Shown here: one piece after another, positions 41,810-51,909 of the stretch | How positions within the stretch are numbered: the stretch's first letter is position 1 | Layout of the letters: each line of letters starts with the position of its first letter | From: JAJFJD01 sp965228425 | GTDB taxonomy: Bacteria > Pseudomonadota > Alphaproteobacteria > UBA8366 | Direction: 5' to 3' | Assembly: GCA_965228425.1 (NCBI GenBank) | Contig: OZ245815.1 | Location: 1,364,001 to 1,428,000 of the forward strand | DNA: 64,000 nt | Translations under genes and position numbers: made by a program | The notes under the pieces: model-generated | Seen by the model: the letters and a program-made list of their open reading frames with translations, nothing else | Databases searched by the model: none | Told to the model about the DNA's origin: nothing

Positions 41810-44101
41810 ATGCCGATGGACGATCCCTTAGATAATTTGCAGCCGCCGCCGAACCCCGCCGCGCCGGGCGCAATGGCTGCCGTCGCCTCGGGTCCGCATC
41901 TGGACGGCCTGAATCCGGACCAGAGACAAGCGGTCGAGGCGTTGGATGGACCGGTTCTTGTGCTTGCCGGCGCGGGCACCGGAAAAACTAGGGTCCTGAC
42001 GACACGTCTCGCGCACCTGCTCTTCACGCGTCGGGCCCGGCCCTATCAGATTTTGGCCGTCACCTTTACCAACAAGGCCGCCCGCGAGATGAAGACCCGG
42101 GTGGAAAACCTCGTCGGTGGCGTTGCCGACGGCCTCTGGCTCGGCACGTTTCACGCCCTGGGCGCGCGTATCCTGCGCCGGCACGCGGAATTGGTGGGGC
42201 TCAAATCCAATTTCACGATCCTGGATGCGGACGATCAGATCCGTCTGCTGCGGCAGATCCTCCAGGCCGAACAGATCGACGAAAAGCGCTGGCCCGCCCG
42301 GATGCTGATTTCCGTCATCCAGCGCTGGAAGGACAAAGGCTTAATGCCGGATCAGGTTTCCGGCGGGGAGGCGGGGGATTATGCCAACGGGCGCCTGGTG
42401 GAAATCTACCGTCAGTATCAGGAGCGGCTGACCGTCCAGAATGCGGCCGATTTCGGCGATCTGCTGTTGTTGTGCCTACGCTTGTTCAAGGAAAATCCTG
42501 ACGTGCTGTCCGACTATCAACGGCTTTTCCACTATATTCTGGTCGATGAGTATCAGGATACCAACGTTGCGCAGTATCTCTGGTTGCGCCTGTTGGCGCA
42601 GGGACGAAACAACATTTGCTGCGTCGGCGACGACGACCAGTCGATCTACGGATGGCGGGGCGCCGAGGTGGGCAACATCCTGAAGTTCGAACAGGACTTT
42701 CCCGGCGCCAAGGTGATTCGGCTGGAGCAGAATTACCGGTCGACGCCGCATATCTTGGCCGCCGCGTCGGGCCTGATCGAGCAGAACGAAGGCCGGCTCG
42801 GCAAGACGCTTTGGACCGACGCGACCGCGGGCGAACCACTGAGCGTACGCGGCGTGTGGGATGGCGAAGAGGAAGCGCGGGTCGTCGGCGACGAGATCGA
42901 GAATCTTCAGCGTAAAGGTCATTCGCTGAACGAGATCGCGATCCTCGTGCGGGCCGGTTTCCAGACCCGTGAGTTCGAAGAACGTTTCATGACCTTGGGG
43001 CTGCCGTATCGCGTGATCGGGGGGCCACGGTTCTACGAGCGCGAGGAAATTCGCGACGCCATCGCTTATCTGCGTGTGATCCATCAGCAGGACGACGATA
43101 TGGCGCTGGAACGGATCATCAACAAGCCGACGCGCGGCGTGGGGAAGACCACGCTGCAGGCGTTGCATGCGTTGGCCCGGGCGCAGGGCGTGCCGCTCTA
43201 TATCGCGGCGATCAAGATCGTGGAGTCCGACGAGTTGCGCCCGGCGTCGCGCCGCGCGCTGGGCAAGATCATCGAGGATTTCGAACGCTGGCGGACCGAG
43301 GCGACGATCAATTCGCATGTCGATCTAGCGCAGATCGTGCTCGACGAATCCGGCTACACCACCCTGTGGCAGGAGAGCAAAAAACCCGAAGCGCCGGGAA
43401 AACTGGAGAATCTCAAGGAACTCATCGTCGCGCTGGAAGATTTCGAGAACCTCGCCGGCTTCCTCGAGCATGTCAGCCTGGTCATGGACAACATCGAGGC
43501 GGCCGACCAGGACATGGTCAGCCTGATGACGCTGCACAGCGCGAAGGGGTTGGAGTTCGAGACGGTCTTCCTGCCGGGCTGGGAGGAGGGGCTTTTCCCG
43601 CATCAACGCTCGCTCGACGAGAATGGCGGTGCCGGGCTGGAGGAAGAGCGGCGCCTGGCCTATGTCGGGATCACGCGGGCGCGCCGCCGGGTGCACATCA
43701 GCTTCGCCGCCAACCGCCGCATTCACAACCTTTGGCAAAGTGCGATCCCGTCGCGCTTCGTCGAGGAACTGCCGCAGGACCAGGTCGTGTTGGAAAGCGA
43801 AGGCGGCCTGTATGGCGGCGGGGGTCTGAGCCAGGAGTCGATGTTCAAGGATGTTGGCGGATCGCATCACGGGGGACCGGGATGGCAACGTCTGCAGCGG
43901 AACGGCCCCGGCAGCCGGCTGATCGAGGCCGAGCCAGAGGCATTGCATGGCTCCGGCGTGTCTTTTGCGCTGGGCGATCGGTGTTTCCATCAGAAATTCG
44001 GCATGGGATGGGTACGGGTGGTCGAAGGGGATCATCTGACCATCGATTTCGATAAGGCGGGCACCAAAAAGGTCGTCGCCGCCTTCGTCGAGAAGACTTG
44101 A
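41810..44101 (+). CDS. UvrD/PcrA-type superfamily 1 DNA helicase
   Basis: 763 residues from the ATG at 41810; an upstream in-frame ATG at 41771 adds an unlikely tail, and another ATG follows at 41816. The SF1A helicase motifs are seen in order: LNPDQRQAVEAL (Q motif), VLAGAGTGKTRVL (Walker A), LAVTFTNKAAREMK, LVDEYQDTN (motif II), VGDDDQSIYGWRGA (motif III), EQNYRSTPHIL, LMTLHSAKGLEFETV (motif V) and VGITRARRR (motif VI). It unwinds DNA 3' to 5' in nucleotide-excision and mismatch repair. The C-terminal about 100 residues form a Tudor-like RNA polymerase contact region. prmA follows 43 bases later. Confidence 0.93.
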   Translation: MPMDDPLDNLQPPPNPAAPGAMAAVASGPHLDGLNPDQRQAVEALDGPVLVLAGAGTGKTRVLTTRLAHLLFTRRARPYQILAVTFTNKAAREMKTRVENLVGGVADGLWLGTFHALGARILRRHAELVGLKSNFTILDADDQIRLLRQILQAEQIDEKRWPARMLISVIQRWKDKGLMPDQVSGGEAGDYANGRLVEIYRQYQERLTVQNAADFGDLLLLCLRLFKENPDVLSDYQRLFHYILVDEYQDTNVAQYLWLRLLAQGRNNICCVGDDDQSIYGWRGAEVGNILKFEQDFPGAKVIRLEQNYRSTPHILAAASGLIEQNEGRLGKTLWTDATAGEPLSVRGVWDGEEEARVVGDEIENLQRKGHSLNEIAILVRAGFQTREFEERFMTLGLPYRVIGGPRFYEREEIRDAIAYLRVIHQQDDDMALERIINKPTRGVGKTTLQALHALARAQGVPLYIAAIKIVESDELRPASRRALGKIIEDFERWRTEATINSHVDLAQIVLDESGYTTLWQESKKPEAPGKLENLKELIVALEDFENLAGFLEHVSLVMDNIEAADQDMVSLMTLHSAKGLEFETVFLPGWEEGLFPHQRSLDENGGAGLEEERRLAYVGITRARRRVHISFAANRRIHNLWQSAIPSRFVEELPQDQVVLESEGGLYGGGGLSQESMFKDVGGSHHGGPGWQRLQRNGPGSRLIEAEPEALHGSGVSFALGDRCFHQKFGMGWVRVVEGDHLTIDFDKAGTKKVVAAFVEKT

Positions 44102-44144
44102 TCTTGCATTTGTCGGAAACGGGCCGTTGCTGGGAACGTCGGTC

Positions 44145-45062
44145 GTGACCGCTGCCTGGAAAGTCGCGGTGTCCGTGCCCGGCGATGCCGTCGATCTTTT
44201 TTCCGACGCGCTGCGCCCCTTCGCCCTGTCGGTCGCCGCATTCGGCGGCGAGGCGCTGGCGTCGGACTGGACCGTGGAAGCCTATCTGGACGCGCCGCCG
44301 GACCCCGGACAAATGGCGGCGGCGGTGGCGTTGGCCGCGGCGGCCGCGGAAATCGACGAGCCGAAAGTCGCGTGTGTGCCGCTAACGGCGACGGACTGGT
44401 TGAAGGACAGTCTCGACACCTTTCAACCTGTTCGGGCCGGGCGGTTCTTCGTCTATCCGTCGCATTACGCCGAGGCTATTCCCACCGGCGCCATCGGTAT
44501 CCGGATCGATGCGGCGACCGCGTTCGGTTCGGGCGAGCATGGCAGCACCGCTGGCTGTCTAAGGGCAATGGACGCCATTCGTGAATCCGTCCGTCCAAGG
44601 CGGGTCCTCGATCTGGGCTGCGGCTCGGGCATCCTGTCGATTGCGGCGGCGAAGCGGTGGCATGTTCCCGTGGTGGCGGCGGATATCGACCCCGAGGCGG
44701 TACGGGTCAGCCGTGAGAATTTCGTCGAAAACGGCGTCGCGCGTCTTGCCGCGGCAATCGAAAGCAATGGCCGTCGGCACCGGCTTCTCTTGGAGTCCGC
44801 CCCATACGACCTTATTCTGGCGAATATCCTTGCACGGCCGTTGATCGGGCTTGCTCCGGCGATACGGCGATACTGTGCGTCGGGCGGCCTGGTGGTCCTC
44901 TCGGGATTGCTGGTGGATCAGGGACCGCAAGTCTTGGCGGCGTATCGTCAGTTCGGATTTGAACTGCGTAACCGGATACTGGTCGAGGGATGGGCAACCC
45001 TCCTGCTTTCCCGGTGCGGAAGGCGCGGCGAGGTCCCTTGTATGTCGGAGGCGGTTGCTTAG
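44145..45062 (+). CDS. prmA: Ribosomal protein L11 methyltransferase
   Basis: About 305 residues from the GTG at 44145, chosen because the family N-terminus begins a few residues before WKV; a TTG at 44127 is possible. The N-terminal substrate-recognition domain is about 1-95. The methyltransferase domain has DAATAFGSGEHGSTAG (the PrmA signature) and DLGCGSGILSIAAAK (motif I), then DLILANILARPLI, where NxL is the catalytic motif. It trimethylates lysines of ribosomal protein L11. It lies between the helicase and aminopeptidase genes on the same strand. Confidence 0.9.
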   Translation: MTAAWKVAVSVPGDAVDLFSDALRPFALSVAAFGGEALASDWTVEAYLDAPPDPGQMAAAVALAAAAAEIDEPKVACVPLTATDWLKDSLDTFQPVRAGRFFVYPSHYAEAIPTGAIGIRIDAATAFGSGEHGSTAGCLRAMDAIRESVRPRRVLDLGCGSGILSIAAAKRWHVPVVAADIDPEAVRVSRENFVENGVARLAAAIESNGRRHRLLLESAPYDLILANILARPLIGLAPAIRRYCASGGLVVLSGLLVDQGPQVLAAYRQFGFELRNRILVEGWATLLLSRCGRRGEVPCMSEAVA

Positions 45063-45093
45063 CTTATGACGAAGGCAATGAGAGAGTTTTGGC

Positions 45094-47130
45094 ATGGTTG
45101 AAGCCGAATCATCCTATGCGGGCGATGCTCAGTTGGAAGAGGCACTAGCGGCGGCCGGGGTCGCGATGCCGGTTGCCGCCGTTCGTGACCTGGTTGCCGG
45201 CGTCGCGGCGGCGCCCGACGGGTACGAGGATTGGACCGTGCTGGTAGCCCCGAACACGGATGCGGCGTTGCGCGGTCAGCTCAACGCGCTTCGCGCCGAG
45301 ATCGCGGCCGCCGCAGACGGGATGTTTCCCTACGGTCCGGCGCCGGCGGAACGGCTCGCCGCGTTGCAGGCGGAGATCGTCCGGCGCGGACTGGACGGGT
45401 TCATCGTGCCGCGTACCGACGAGCACCAAGGCGAGTACGTACCGACGCGGGCGGAACGGTTGCGCTGGGTTACGGGATTTTCGGGGTCGGCCGGGGTTGC
45501 GGTCGTCCTTGCCGAGCGGGCGGCGGTCTTCGTCGATGGGCGATACACGCTTCAGGTGCTCGACGAAGTGAATACCGAACAGGTTGAGCCCGTCCCCTTG
45601 GCGGACAAATCTCCCTGGGATTGGATCGCGGAGAATCTAGCGGACGGCGCCACGCTCGGGTACGACCCGCTGCTGCTGACCGAGGCGTCGGTCGCGCGCT
45701 ATCGCCAGGCCGTGGAGAAGGCGGGGGCTAATCTGGTTGGCGTTGACGATAATCCCGTCGATGCGGTTTGGCCGGATCAACCGGCGGCACCGCTGGCGCC
45801 GGTGGTCGTACATGATGAGATCTATGCCGGAGATCCGGCGGTGGCCAAGCGCGCGACGCTTGGCGTGAGGCTGGCGGAGGAAAACATTGCGGCGGCAGTT
45901 TTGACCATGCCGGATTCGATTGCCTGGCTCCTGAACATTCGTGGAGGTGACGTGCCGCATACGCCCCTGCCGCTGTCCTTCGCAATCTTGCGCGACGACG
46001 GCTCGGTCGATCTGTTCATCGACTCCCGCAAGCTGTCGCCGGGCGTTACGGAACATCTGGGGAATGGCGTGGCAATCCAACCGCCCGAGGATTTCGGAGC
46101 GGCCCTCGAGGCGCTGGGCGCGGACGGACGACGGGTGATGGCCGATCCGACGAGTGCGGCGAGTTTCGTGTTCGACCGGCTGAGGGCCGGCGGGGCGGAC
46201 ATCGTGAAGGGAACCGATCCTTGCGCGATGCCGAAGGCCTGCAAGAACGAGACGGAGGTGGACGGCGCCCGCGCGGCGCATCGGCGGGATGGTGTGGCGG
46301 TCACGCGGTTTCTGGCGTGGTTTGCCGAGCGTGCGCCGGCGGGCGGGCTTACGGAGATCGAATCCGCGGAGCAACTCCGAGCGTTTCGGTTCGAGAACGA
46401 TTTGATCCGCGATCTCAGTTTTCGCACGATTTCCGGATCCGGGCCGAACGGCGCCATCGTGCATTACAGCGTCAGCGCGGAAACCAATCGCGAAATCGGT
46501 CTTGGCGAATTGTATCTGGTGGATTCCGGTGCGCAGTATCTCGACGGCACCACGGATATCACCCGTACCATCGCGGTCGGCCAACCGTCAGCCGAAATGC
46601 GTGACCGCTTTACCCGTGTGCTGAAGGGTCATATCGGCATCGCGACCGCCCGGTTCCCGGAAGGGACGACCGGCGCGCAACTCGATACCTTGGCCCGTCA
46701 TGCGTTGTGGCAGGCCGGTCTGGATTTTGATCATGGGACCGGTCATGGCGTCGGCAGTTACTTGAGCGTGCACGAAGGGCCGCATCGGATTTCCAAGGCG
46801 GGCGATACCGTCGCGCTTAAACCGGGCATGATCGTCTCGAACGAACCCGGATACTATAAGACCGATGCCTATGGCATCCGCATCGAAAATCTCGTCACCG
46901 TCGTTCCCTGCGACGACGTGGCGGATAGCGAACGTAGCTTGCTGCAGCTGGAAACGATGACCTTGGCTCCGATCGACCGAATGCTCGTCGATCTATCGCT
47001 TCTGACGCAAGACGAGGTGGCTTGGCTGGATGCGTATCACGCCCGGGTTCGGGAGACGATTGGCCCGGCGCTCGATTCGGCGACCAAGACTTGGCTCGAC
47101 GCGGCGACGCGTCCGATCGGTGATAGTTAG
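45094..47130 (+). CDS. Aminopeptidase P (M24B Xaa-Pro aminopeptidase)
   Basis: 678 residues. The catalytic pita-bread domain keeps all five metal ligands: two Asp in VDSGAQYLDGTTDITRT, the His in HGVGSYLSVHEGP, and Glu in SNEPGYY and GIRIENLV. It removes an N-terminal residue preceding proline. The creatinase-like N-domain begins only near residue 80 (PAERLAALQAEIVRR, then PRTDEHQGEYVP). The first about 80 residues form an extra helical segment not seen in shorter family members. Cytoplasmic. Its TAG stop interlocks with the stop of the convergent ligA gene (bases 47127-47130). Confidence 0.9.
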   Translation: MVEAESSYAGDAQLEEALAAAGVAMPVAAVRDLVAGVAAAPDGYEDWTVLVAPNTDAALRGQLNALRAEIAAAADGMFPYGPAPAERLAALQAEIVRRGLDGFIVPRTDEHQGEYVPTRAERLRWVTGFSGSAGVAVVLAERAAVFVDGRYTLQVLDEVNTEQVEPVPLADKSPWDWIAENLADGATLGYDPLLLTEASVARYRQAVEKAGANLVGVDDNPVDAVWPDQPAAPLAPVVVHDEIYAGDPAVAKRATLGVRLAEENIAAAVLTMPDSIAWLLNIRGGDVPHTPLPLSFAILRDDGSVDLFIDSRKLSPGVTEHLGNGVAIQPPEDFGAALEALGADGRRVMADPTSAASFVFDRLRAGGADIVKGTDPCAMPKACKNETEVDGARAAHRRDGVAVTRFLAWFAERAPAGGLTEIESAEQLRAFRFENDLIRDLSFRTISGSGPNGAIVHYSVSAETNREIGLGELYLVDSGAQYLDGTTDITRTIAVGQPSAEMRDRFTRVLKGHIGIATARFPEGTTGAQLDTLARHALWQAGLDFDHGTGHGVGSYLSVHEGPHRISKAGDTVALKPGMIVSNEPGYYKTDAYGIRIENLVTVVPCDDVADSERSLLQLETMTLAPIDRMLVDLSLLTQDEVAWLDAYHARVRETIGPALDSATKTWLDAATRPIGDS

Positions 47131-49211
47131 GTTCCGCCTATCAGGTCGAGCCAGGCCTCTTCGGTGAGCATCTCGACGCCGAGGTCTTCGGCTTTTTTCG
47201 CCTTCGAGCCGGCGTCCGCGCCTACCACGACATAGTCGGTCTTCTTGGAAACCGACCCGGCAACCTTGGCGCCCATGGATTCCGCGCGGGCTTTGGCTTC
47301 GCTTCGTGTCATCTTTTCGAGCGATCCCGTGAAAACTACCGTTTTGCCGGCAACGGCGGAGCCGGACTCGTCCGGCGCCTCGAAATCCTGGATGTTCAGC
47401 TCCGACTCCAAGTCCTCCAACGCCGCGGCGTTGTGCGGCTCCTGGAAGAAGGTAACGAGGTCGGTCGCCACCGACGGTCCGATGCCGTCGATGTTGATCA
47501 GGTCTTGATACTCGGCGCTCTCTTCGTCCTGTGCCGCCTGCATCGCCGTCCGCAGGGCCGGGAAGGAACCGTAATTCTTGGCCAGCAAGCGCGCATTCGC
47601 CTGACCGACCTGGCGGATGCCGAGGGCATAGACGAAACGGTCGAGCGGGATGCTGCGCTTGTTTTCGATCGCGTCGATCAGTTTCGTGATCGATTGTTCG
47701 CCCCAGCCTTCGCGCTCGGCGATGGCGTCGCGCTGATCGCGCAGCCGGAAGATGTCTCCTGCCCGGGTGACGATCTTGTCGTGCCAGAAGGCTTCGATAT
47801 TCTTCGCGCCGAGCCCTTCGATATCGAAGGCGTCGCGGGAGACGAAATGCTTCAATCGCTCGACCTGCTGGTAGGGGCAGGCGAGGTCGCCGGTGCAGCG
47901 CCGGACCGCTTCCCCCTCTTCGCGCATGGTCAGCGTCTTCAGGTCGCAGGGGCATTCGGCCGGGAACTCGAAGGGTTTCGATTTGTCGGGCCGTCGCTTT
48001 TCGATGACGCGGACGACCTGTGGGATCACATCGCCGGCGCGTTGTACAACGACCGCATCGCCTTCACGGATGTCCTTGCGCTGGATTTCGTCCTCGTTGT
48101 GCAAGGTGGCGCGGCTCACCACCACGCCGCCCACGGTGATCGGTTCGAGCTCGGCAACCGGCGTCAGCGCGCCGGTGCGTCCGACTTGAATGGTGATGGC
48201 GCGCAGGATCGTTTCCGCCTGTTCGGCGGGGAATTTATGGGCGGTCGCCCAGCGTGGCGCGCGGCTGCGCACGCCCATCCGTCGCTGCCAATCCAGCCGG
48301 TTCACCTTATAGACGACGCCATCGATGTCGTAGGGAAGCTCGGCGCGTTTGGCCTGCACCTCGGCATAGGCCTCCAGAACCTCCTCCGCGGACGTGCAGA
48401 GCCGCGACATCGGATTTGTCGGAAATCCCCAATCACGCAGTTGTTGCAGGAAATCCCAATGCGTTTCCGCGGTCGGGCTGCTCATCTCGCCGGCGCTATA
48501 GACGAACATGCGAAGCGGGCGGCGGGCGGTGATGGAGGGGTCGAGCTGCCGGATACTACCGGCCGCGGCGTTGCGGGGATTGGCGAACACCTTATCGCCG
48601 TCGGCTTCCTGCCGTTTGTTCAAGGCGAAGAAGTCCTCGCGCGACATGTAGACTTCGCCTCGGACTTCAAGGATTTCCGGTGCATTGCCGGTCAATCGAT
48701 CGGGAATTTCGTCGATGGTCTTCAGGTTGGCCGTGATGTTTTCGCCGACCGCGCCGTCGCCGCGTGTCGCGCCGAGAACCAGGGCACCGTTTTCGTACCG
48801 CAGGGAGGCGGACAGGCCGTCGATCTTGGGCTCCGCGACGATCTCGATCGGATCGTCGGCCGCCAATCCTAGGAATTTTCGAACGCTGTCGATGAAATCC
48901 CGAACGTCTTCCTCGTTGAATGCGTTCGAAAGCGACAGCATCGGCCGTGCATGGGTCACCTTGCTGAAGCCGGAAGCGACCGGGGCGCCCACTTGATCGC
49001 TCGGGCTATCGCCGCGCTTCAGGGCGGGGAAGCGCTCTTCGATGGCCTCGTTGCGTTGGCGCAGGGCGTCGTATTCGGCATCACTGATCTCCGGCGCGTC
49101 CTGCTGATGATACAGCCGGTCATGACGTTCGATTTCGAGCGCGAGCCGGGTGAGTTCGGCCTTCGCTTGCTTCTCGGTCAGTTTTTCGACGGGTTTCGGC
49201 GGCTTGCTCAT
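47127..49211 (-). CDS. ligA: NAD-dependent DNA ligase
   Basis: 694 residues, standard LigA. The adenylation lysine is in AEPKIDGL (K129). The NAD-binding Ia domain begins at the N-terminus, the four-cysteine zinc finger is around residues 415-440 (CPCD and later CTGDLACPY), then helix-hairpin-helix repeats, and a BRCT domain closes the protein. It seals nicks in replication and repair with NAD. The start overlaps the recN stop by ATGA, placing it in the bamD-recN-ligA string. Its stop overlaps that of the convergent aminopeptidase gene. Confidence 0.97.
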   Translation of the reverse strand: MSKPPKPVEKLTEKQAKAELTRLALEIERHDRLYHQQDAPEISDAEYDALRQRNEAIEERFPALKRGDSPSDQVGAPVASGFSKVTHARPMLSLSNAFNEEDVRDFIDSVRKFLGLAADDPIEIVAEPKIDGLSASLRYENGALVLGATRGDGAVGENITANLKTIDEIPDRLTGNAPEILEVRGEVYMSREDFFALNKRQEADGDKVFANPRNAAAGSIRQLDPSITARRPLRMFVYSAGEMSSPTAETHWDFLQQLRDWGFPTNPMSRLCTSAEEVLEAYAEVQAKRAELPYDIDGVVYKVNRLDWQRRMGVRSRAPRWATAHKFPAEQAETILRAITIQVGRTGALTPVAELEPITVGGVVVSRATLHNEDEIQRKDIREGDAVVVQRAGDVIPQVVRVIEKRRPDKSKPFEFPAECPCDLKTLTMREEGEAVRRCTGDLACPYQQVERLKHFVSRDAFDIEGLGAKNIEAFWHDKIVTRAGDIFRLRDQRDAIAEREGWGEQSITKLIDAIENKRSIPLDRFVYALGIRQVGQANARLLAKNYGSFPALRTAMQAAQDEESAEYQDLINIDGIGPSVATDLVTFFQEPHNAAALEDLESELNIQDFEAPDESGSAVAGKTVVFTGSLEKMTRSEAKARAESMGAKVAGSVSKKTDYVVVGADAGSKAKKAEDLGVEMLTEEAWLDLIGGT

Positions 49212-50878
49212 ACCCGTTCTCCTTCGAGCAGACGGGTCGCCGCGGCGCGCGCCTCATCGGTAATCTCCCGCCCGGACAGCATGCGGGCGACTTCCTCGCG
49301 GCGATCCTCCATTTCGAGCTGATCGACCCGCGTAACGGCGACATCGCCTGTGTCGAGTTTCTCGACCCGTAGATGAGTGTCGCCGCGGGCCGCTACCTGC
49401 GGCGAATGCGTCACCACCAACACCTGGAGATTCTGCGACAGGCGCAGCAGCCGTTCGCCGACCGCATCCGCCGTAGCGCCGCCGACGCCGCTGTCGACCT
49501 CGTCGAAGACAAGAGTAGGTGTCGGGCCGGTTTCCGCCAAGGCCACCTTCAACGCCAGAAGGAAGCGGGAGAGTTCGCCGCCGGATGCGATCTGCGACAA
49601 CGGCCCCATCGTGGCCCCAGGGTTGGTCGATACTTGGAATGAAACGCGATCCATGCCCTCGGCGGTCCAGGACCCTTCGTCCAACATTTCGATCAGGGTG
49701 GCGAATTGCGCCTTGTCGAGCCGGAGCGGCGGCAGTTCGGCATTGACCGTGGTATCCAGCTTCTTCGCTGCCTTCTGGCGCGATGCGGTGAGGGCCTTTG
49801 CCGCGGCGACGTAGCACTCGCGCGCTGCCGCCTCTTCCTTCTTCAGCGTTGCGATGGTGCCGGTCTGGTCGTCCAGCATGGACAGGCGTTCGGCGAGCCT
49901 TTCCTGCAGCAAGGGCAGGTCGTCCACCTGGATGCCATGCTTGCGTGCTGCATCCCGGAGCGCGAACAGGCGTTCCTCGATCGAGTCGAGGTCGCCGCGA
50001 TCCAGGTTCAGGTCATTGGCGACCTCGCGCAGCGATTGCATCGCGTCCTGGATTTCCGCGATTGCGCGGTCCAAGGCGGCGGTGACCGGGTCAAGCCGTC
50101 CGGCCGCCTTTTCCGCCGTGCGGCCCAGTTGGCCGACCGCTGATTGCAGCCGCGATTCGGCACCGTCATCGCCGGCGAGTTCGGCATAGGCCGCGTCGAG
50201 GCCGGTGAGAACCGCCTCGGCATTCTGTAGCATGGTCCGGCTGTCGGCGAGCTGCTGTTCTTCGCCCGGGACCGGATCGATCTTTTCGAGTTCCGACAGC
50301 GAATGCCGGAGATAATCCTCGTCTTCCCGGCTTTGGGCGGCATCCGCTTCGGCTTGGCGGCGCCGTTCCGCCGCGTCGCGCCACGCGTTGAATGCCGTTG
50401 CCAGCGCGCTCTTCTTCTTCCCGTGTTTCGCATAAATGTCGAGGAGCGCGCGATGCGTTCCCCGATCGAGGAGCCCTCGCTCGTCGAACTGTCCTTGGAT
50501 TTCGATCAACGAATCGCCGAGTTGGCGCAGCAAACCGATGCTGATGGCCTCGTCGTTCACGTAGGCACGCGTTCGGCCATCGTCGCTCAGGACCCGGCGC
50601 AGCATGATGGTGGAATCTGCCGGCAGGTCCTGATTGCGCAGCAGATCGACAAGGGGATGGCCGTCCGGGACCTGAAACGTGGCGGTCACGCTGCCGCGCT
50701 CGACGCCGGCGCGCAGCATGCGGCCTTCCGATCGGGCACCCAGCGCCATGCCCAACGCATCAAGCAGAATGGATTTACCCGCGCCGGTCTCGCCGGTCAG
50801 GACACTCAATCCCTCCGCGAACGCCACATCCAGCCGGTCGATAAGGACGATGTTTCGAATGCTGAGCGCGGTCAGCAT
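49208..50878 (-). CDS. recN: DNA repair protein RecN
   Basis: 556 residues of an SMC-like repair ATPase. Walker A is LTGETGAGKSILLD (27-40), followed by a long coiled coil interrupted by a hinge. The C-terminal part has the signature IASGGELSRFLLALK and Walker B VFDEVDSGVGG. It acts at double-strand breaks to promote recombination. The start begins 7 bases after the bamD stop, and its own stop overlaps ligA. The length matches the family. Confidence 0.96.
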   Translation of the reverse strand: MLTALSIRNIVLIDRLDVAFAEGLSVLTGETGAGKSILLDALGMALGARSEGRMLRAGVERGSVTATFQVPDGHPLVDLLRNQDLPADSTIMLRRVLSDDGRTRAYVNDEAISIGLLRQLGDSLIEIQGQFDERGLLDRGTHRALLDIYAKHGKKKSALATAFNAWRDAAERRRQAEADAAQSREDEDYLRHSLSELEKIDPVPGEEQQLADSRTMLQNAEAVLTGLDAAYAELAGDDGAESRLQSAVGQLGRTAEKAAGRLDPVTAALDRAIAEIQDAMQSLREVANDLNLDRGDLDSIEERLFALRDAARKHGIQVDDLPLLQERLAERLSMLDDQTGTIATLKKEEAAARECYVAAAKALTASRQKAAKKLDTTVNAELPPLRLDKAQFATLIEMLDEGSWTAEGMDRVSFQVSTNPGATMGPLSQIASGGELSRFLLALKVALAETGPTPTLVFDEVDSGVGGATADAVGERLLRLSQNLQVLVVTHSPQVAARGDTHLRVEKLDTGDVAVTRVDQLEMEDRREEVARMLSGREITDEARAAATRLLEGERV

Positions 50879-50885
50879 CGGTCCG

Positions 50886-51755
50886 TCAAGATGTCCAATC
50901 CCAAAGCCAGCTCAACCAGGAACCCTCCTTGCGTTGGGGTCTCAGGTTGCGCCGCTCGAGAATGGCATAGCTGTCTTCGTACCAGCTGCTGCCCGGGAAA
51001 TTGTGGCCCAGGACGGCGGCGGACATCTGTGCCTCATCGGTGATACCCAAAGCGAGATAAGCCTCGGTCAGCCGATGCAGTGCTTCGGGCACATGGGTGG
51101 TCGTCTGGTAGTTCTCAATGACCGCGCGATACCGGTTGATCGCCGCGAGATTGTCGCCCTTGCGTTGGTAGTAGCGGCCGATGCTCATGTCCTTGCCGGC
51201 GAGATGGTCGCGGGTCAGGTCGAGCTTGAGCCGGGCGTCCCGCGCGTAGGTGGTGTTCGGGAATCGCTTGATCACGTCCCGCACCGAGGCAAGCGCCAGG
51301 GTCGTCATTTTCTGGTCTCGGCCGACATCGGAAATCTGTTCATAGTAGGACAACGCCTTGAGGTAATAGGCATAGGCGATATCGCTATGGCCCGGATGCA
51401 GCTCGATGAACCGGTCCAGCGCGATGATGGCCTCGTCGAACTTCTCCTCAAGATAAAAGGCGTAGGCTGACATCAATTGGGCCTTGGTCGCCCAGCGTGA
51501 ATAGGGGTGTTGCCGCTCGACCTCGTCGAATTCCTTGGCGGCGGTCTCATTCCAGCCTGCTTCCAGATAGTCCAGCGCGCCATTGTAGATTTCTTCCGCA
51601 CTGCGTTCCTTTACGGCCTTGGCCTCTTCCTCGGGCGAGCCGAAGATCGTGGTCAATGTGTCGCAGCCGGACAGGAAAAGCATGCAGGCCGTCAACAACA
51701 CGGGCACCGGTCCGAAGCGGCGTTTGCGACGGGGAGAGAACGTCCGATCGGTCAT
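50886..51755 (-). CDS. bamD: Outer-membrane assembly lipoprotein BamD
   Basis: 289 residues from the ATG at 51755 (the longer frame to 51854 adds a non-coding leader). The signal peptide ends in a lipobox LFLSGC (C31). The mature part has five TPR-like repeats, seen in AEEIYNGALDYLEAGW, HPYSRWATKAQLMSAYAF, FPNTTYARDARLKL and the following NRYRAVIENYQTT. BamD is the essential lipoprotein of the BAM complex inserting beta-barrel proteins. It sits between lpxC and recN, the usual alphaproteobacterial order. Confidence 0.94.
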   Translation of the reverse strand: MTDRTFSPRRKRRFGPVPVLLTACMLFLSGCDTLTTIFGSPEEEAKAVKERSAEEIYNGALDYLEAGWNETAAKEFDEVERQHPYSRWATKAQLMSAYAFYLEEKFDEAIIALDRFIELHPGHSDIAYAYYLKALSYYEQISDVGRDQKMTTLALASVRDVIKRFPNTTYARDARLKLDLTRDHLAGKDMSIGRYYQRKGDNLAAINRYRAVIENYQTTTHVPEALHRLTEAYLALGITDEAQMSAAVLGHNFPGSSWYEDSYAILERRNLRPQRKEGSWLSWLWDWTS

Positions 51756-51909
51756 GGTCGTTTCGAAACCCTCAACAGTGCGGCAGCGGCGTGATCTGTA
51801 TTTCATGGCAGCCGCCAAATTCATGATGCTTATATAGCACCGACGGCCGCCCATTCCTATATGGCGGCCGCTTCACAAATCGTAACTGATGATAAGGTGG
51901 TTGGCGGGA

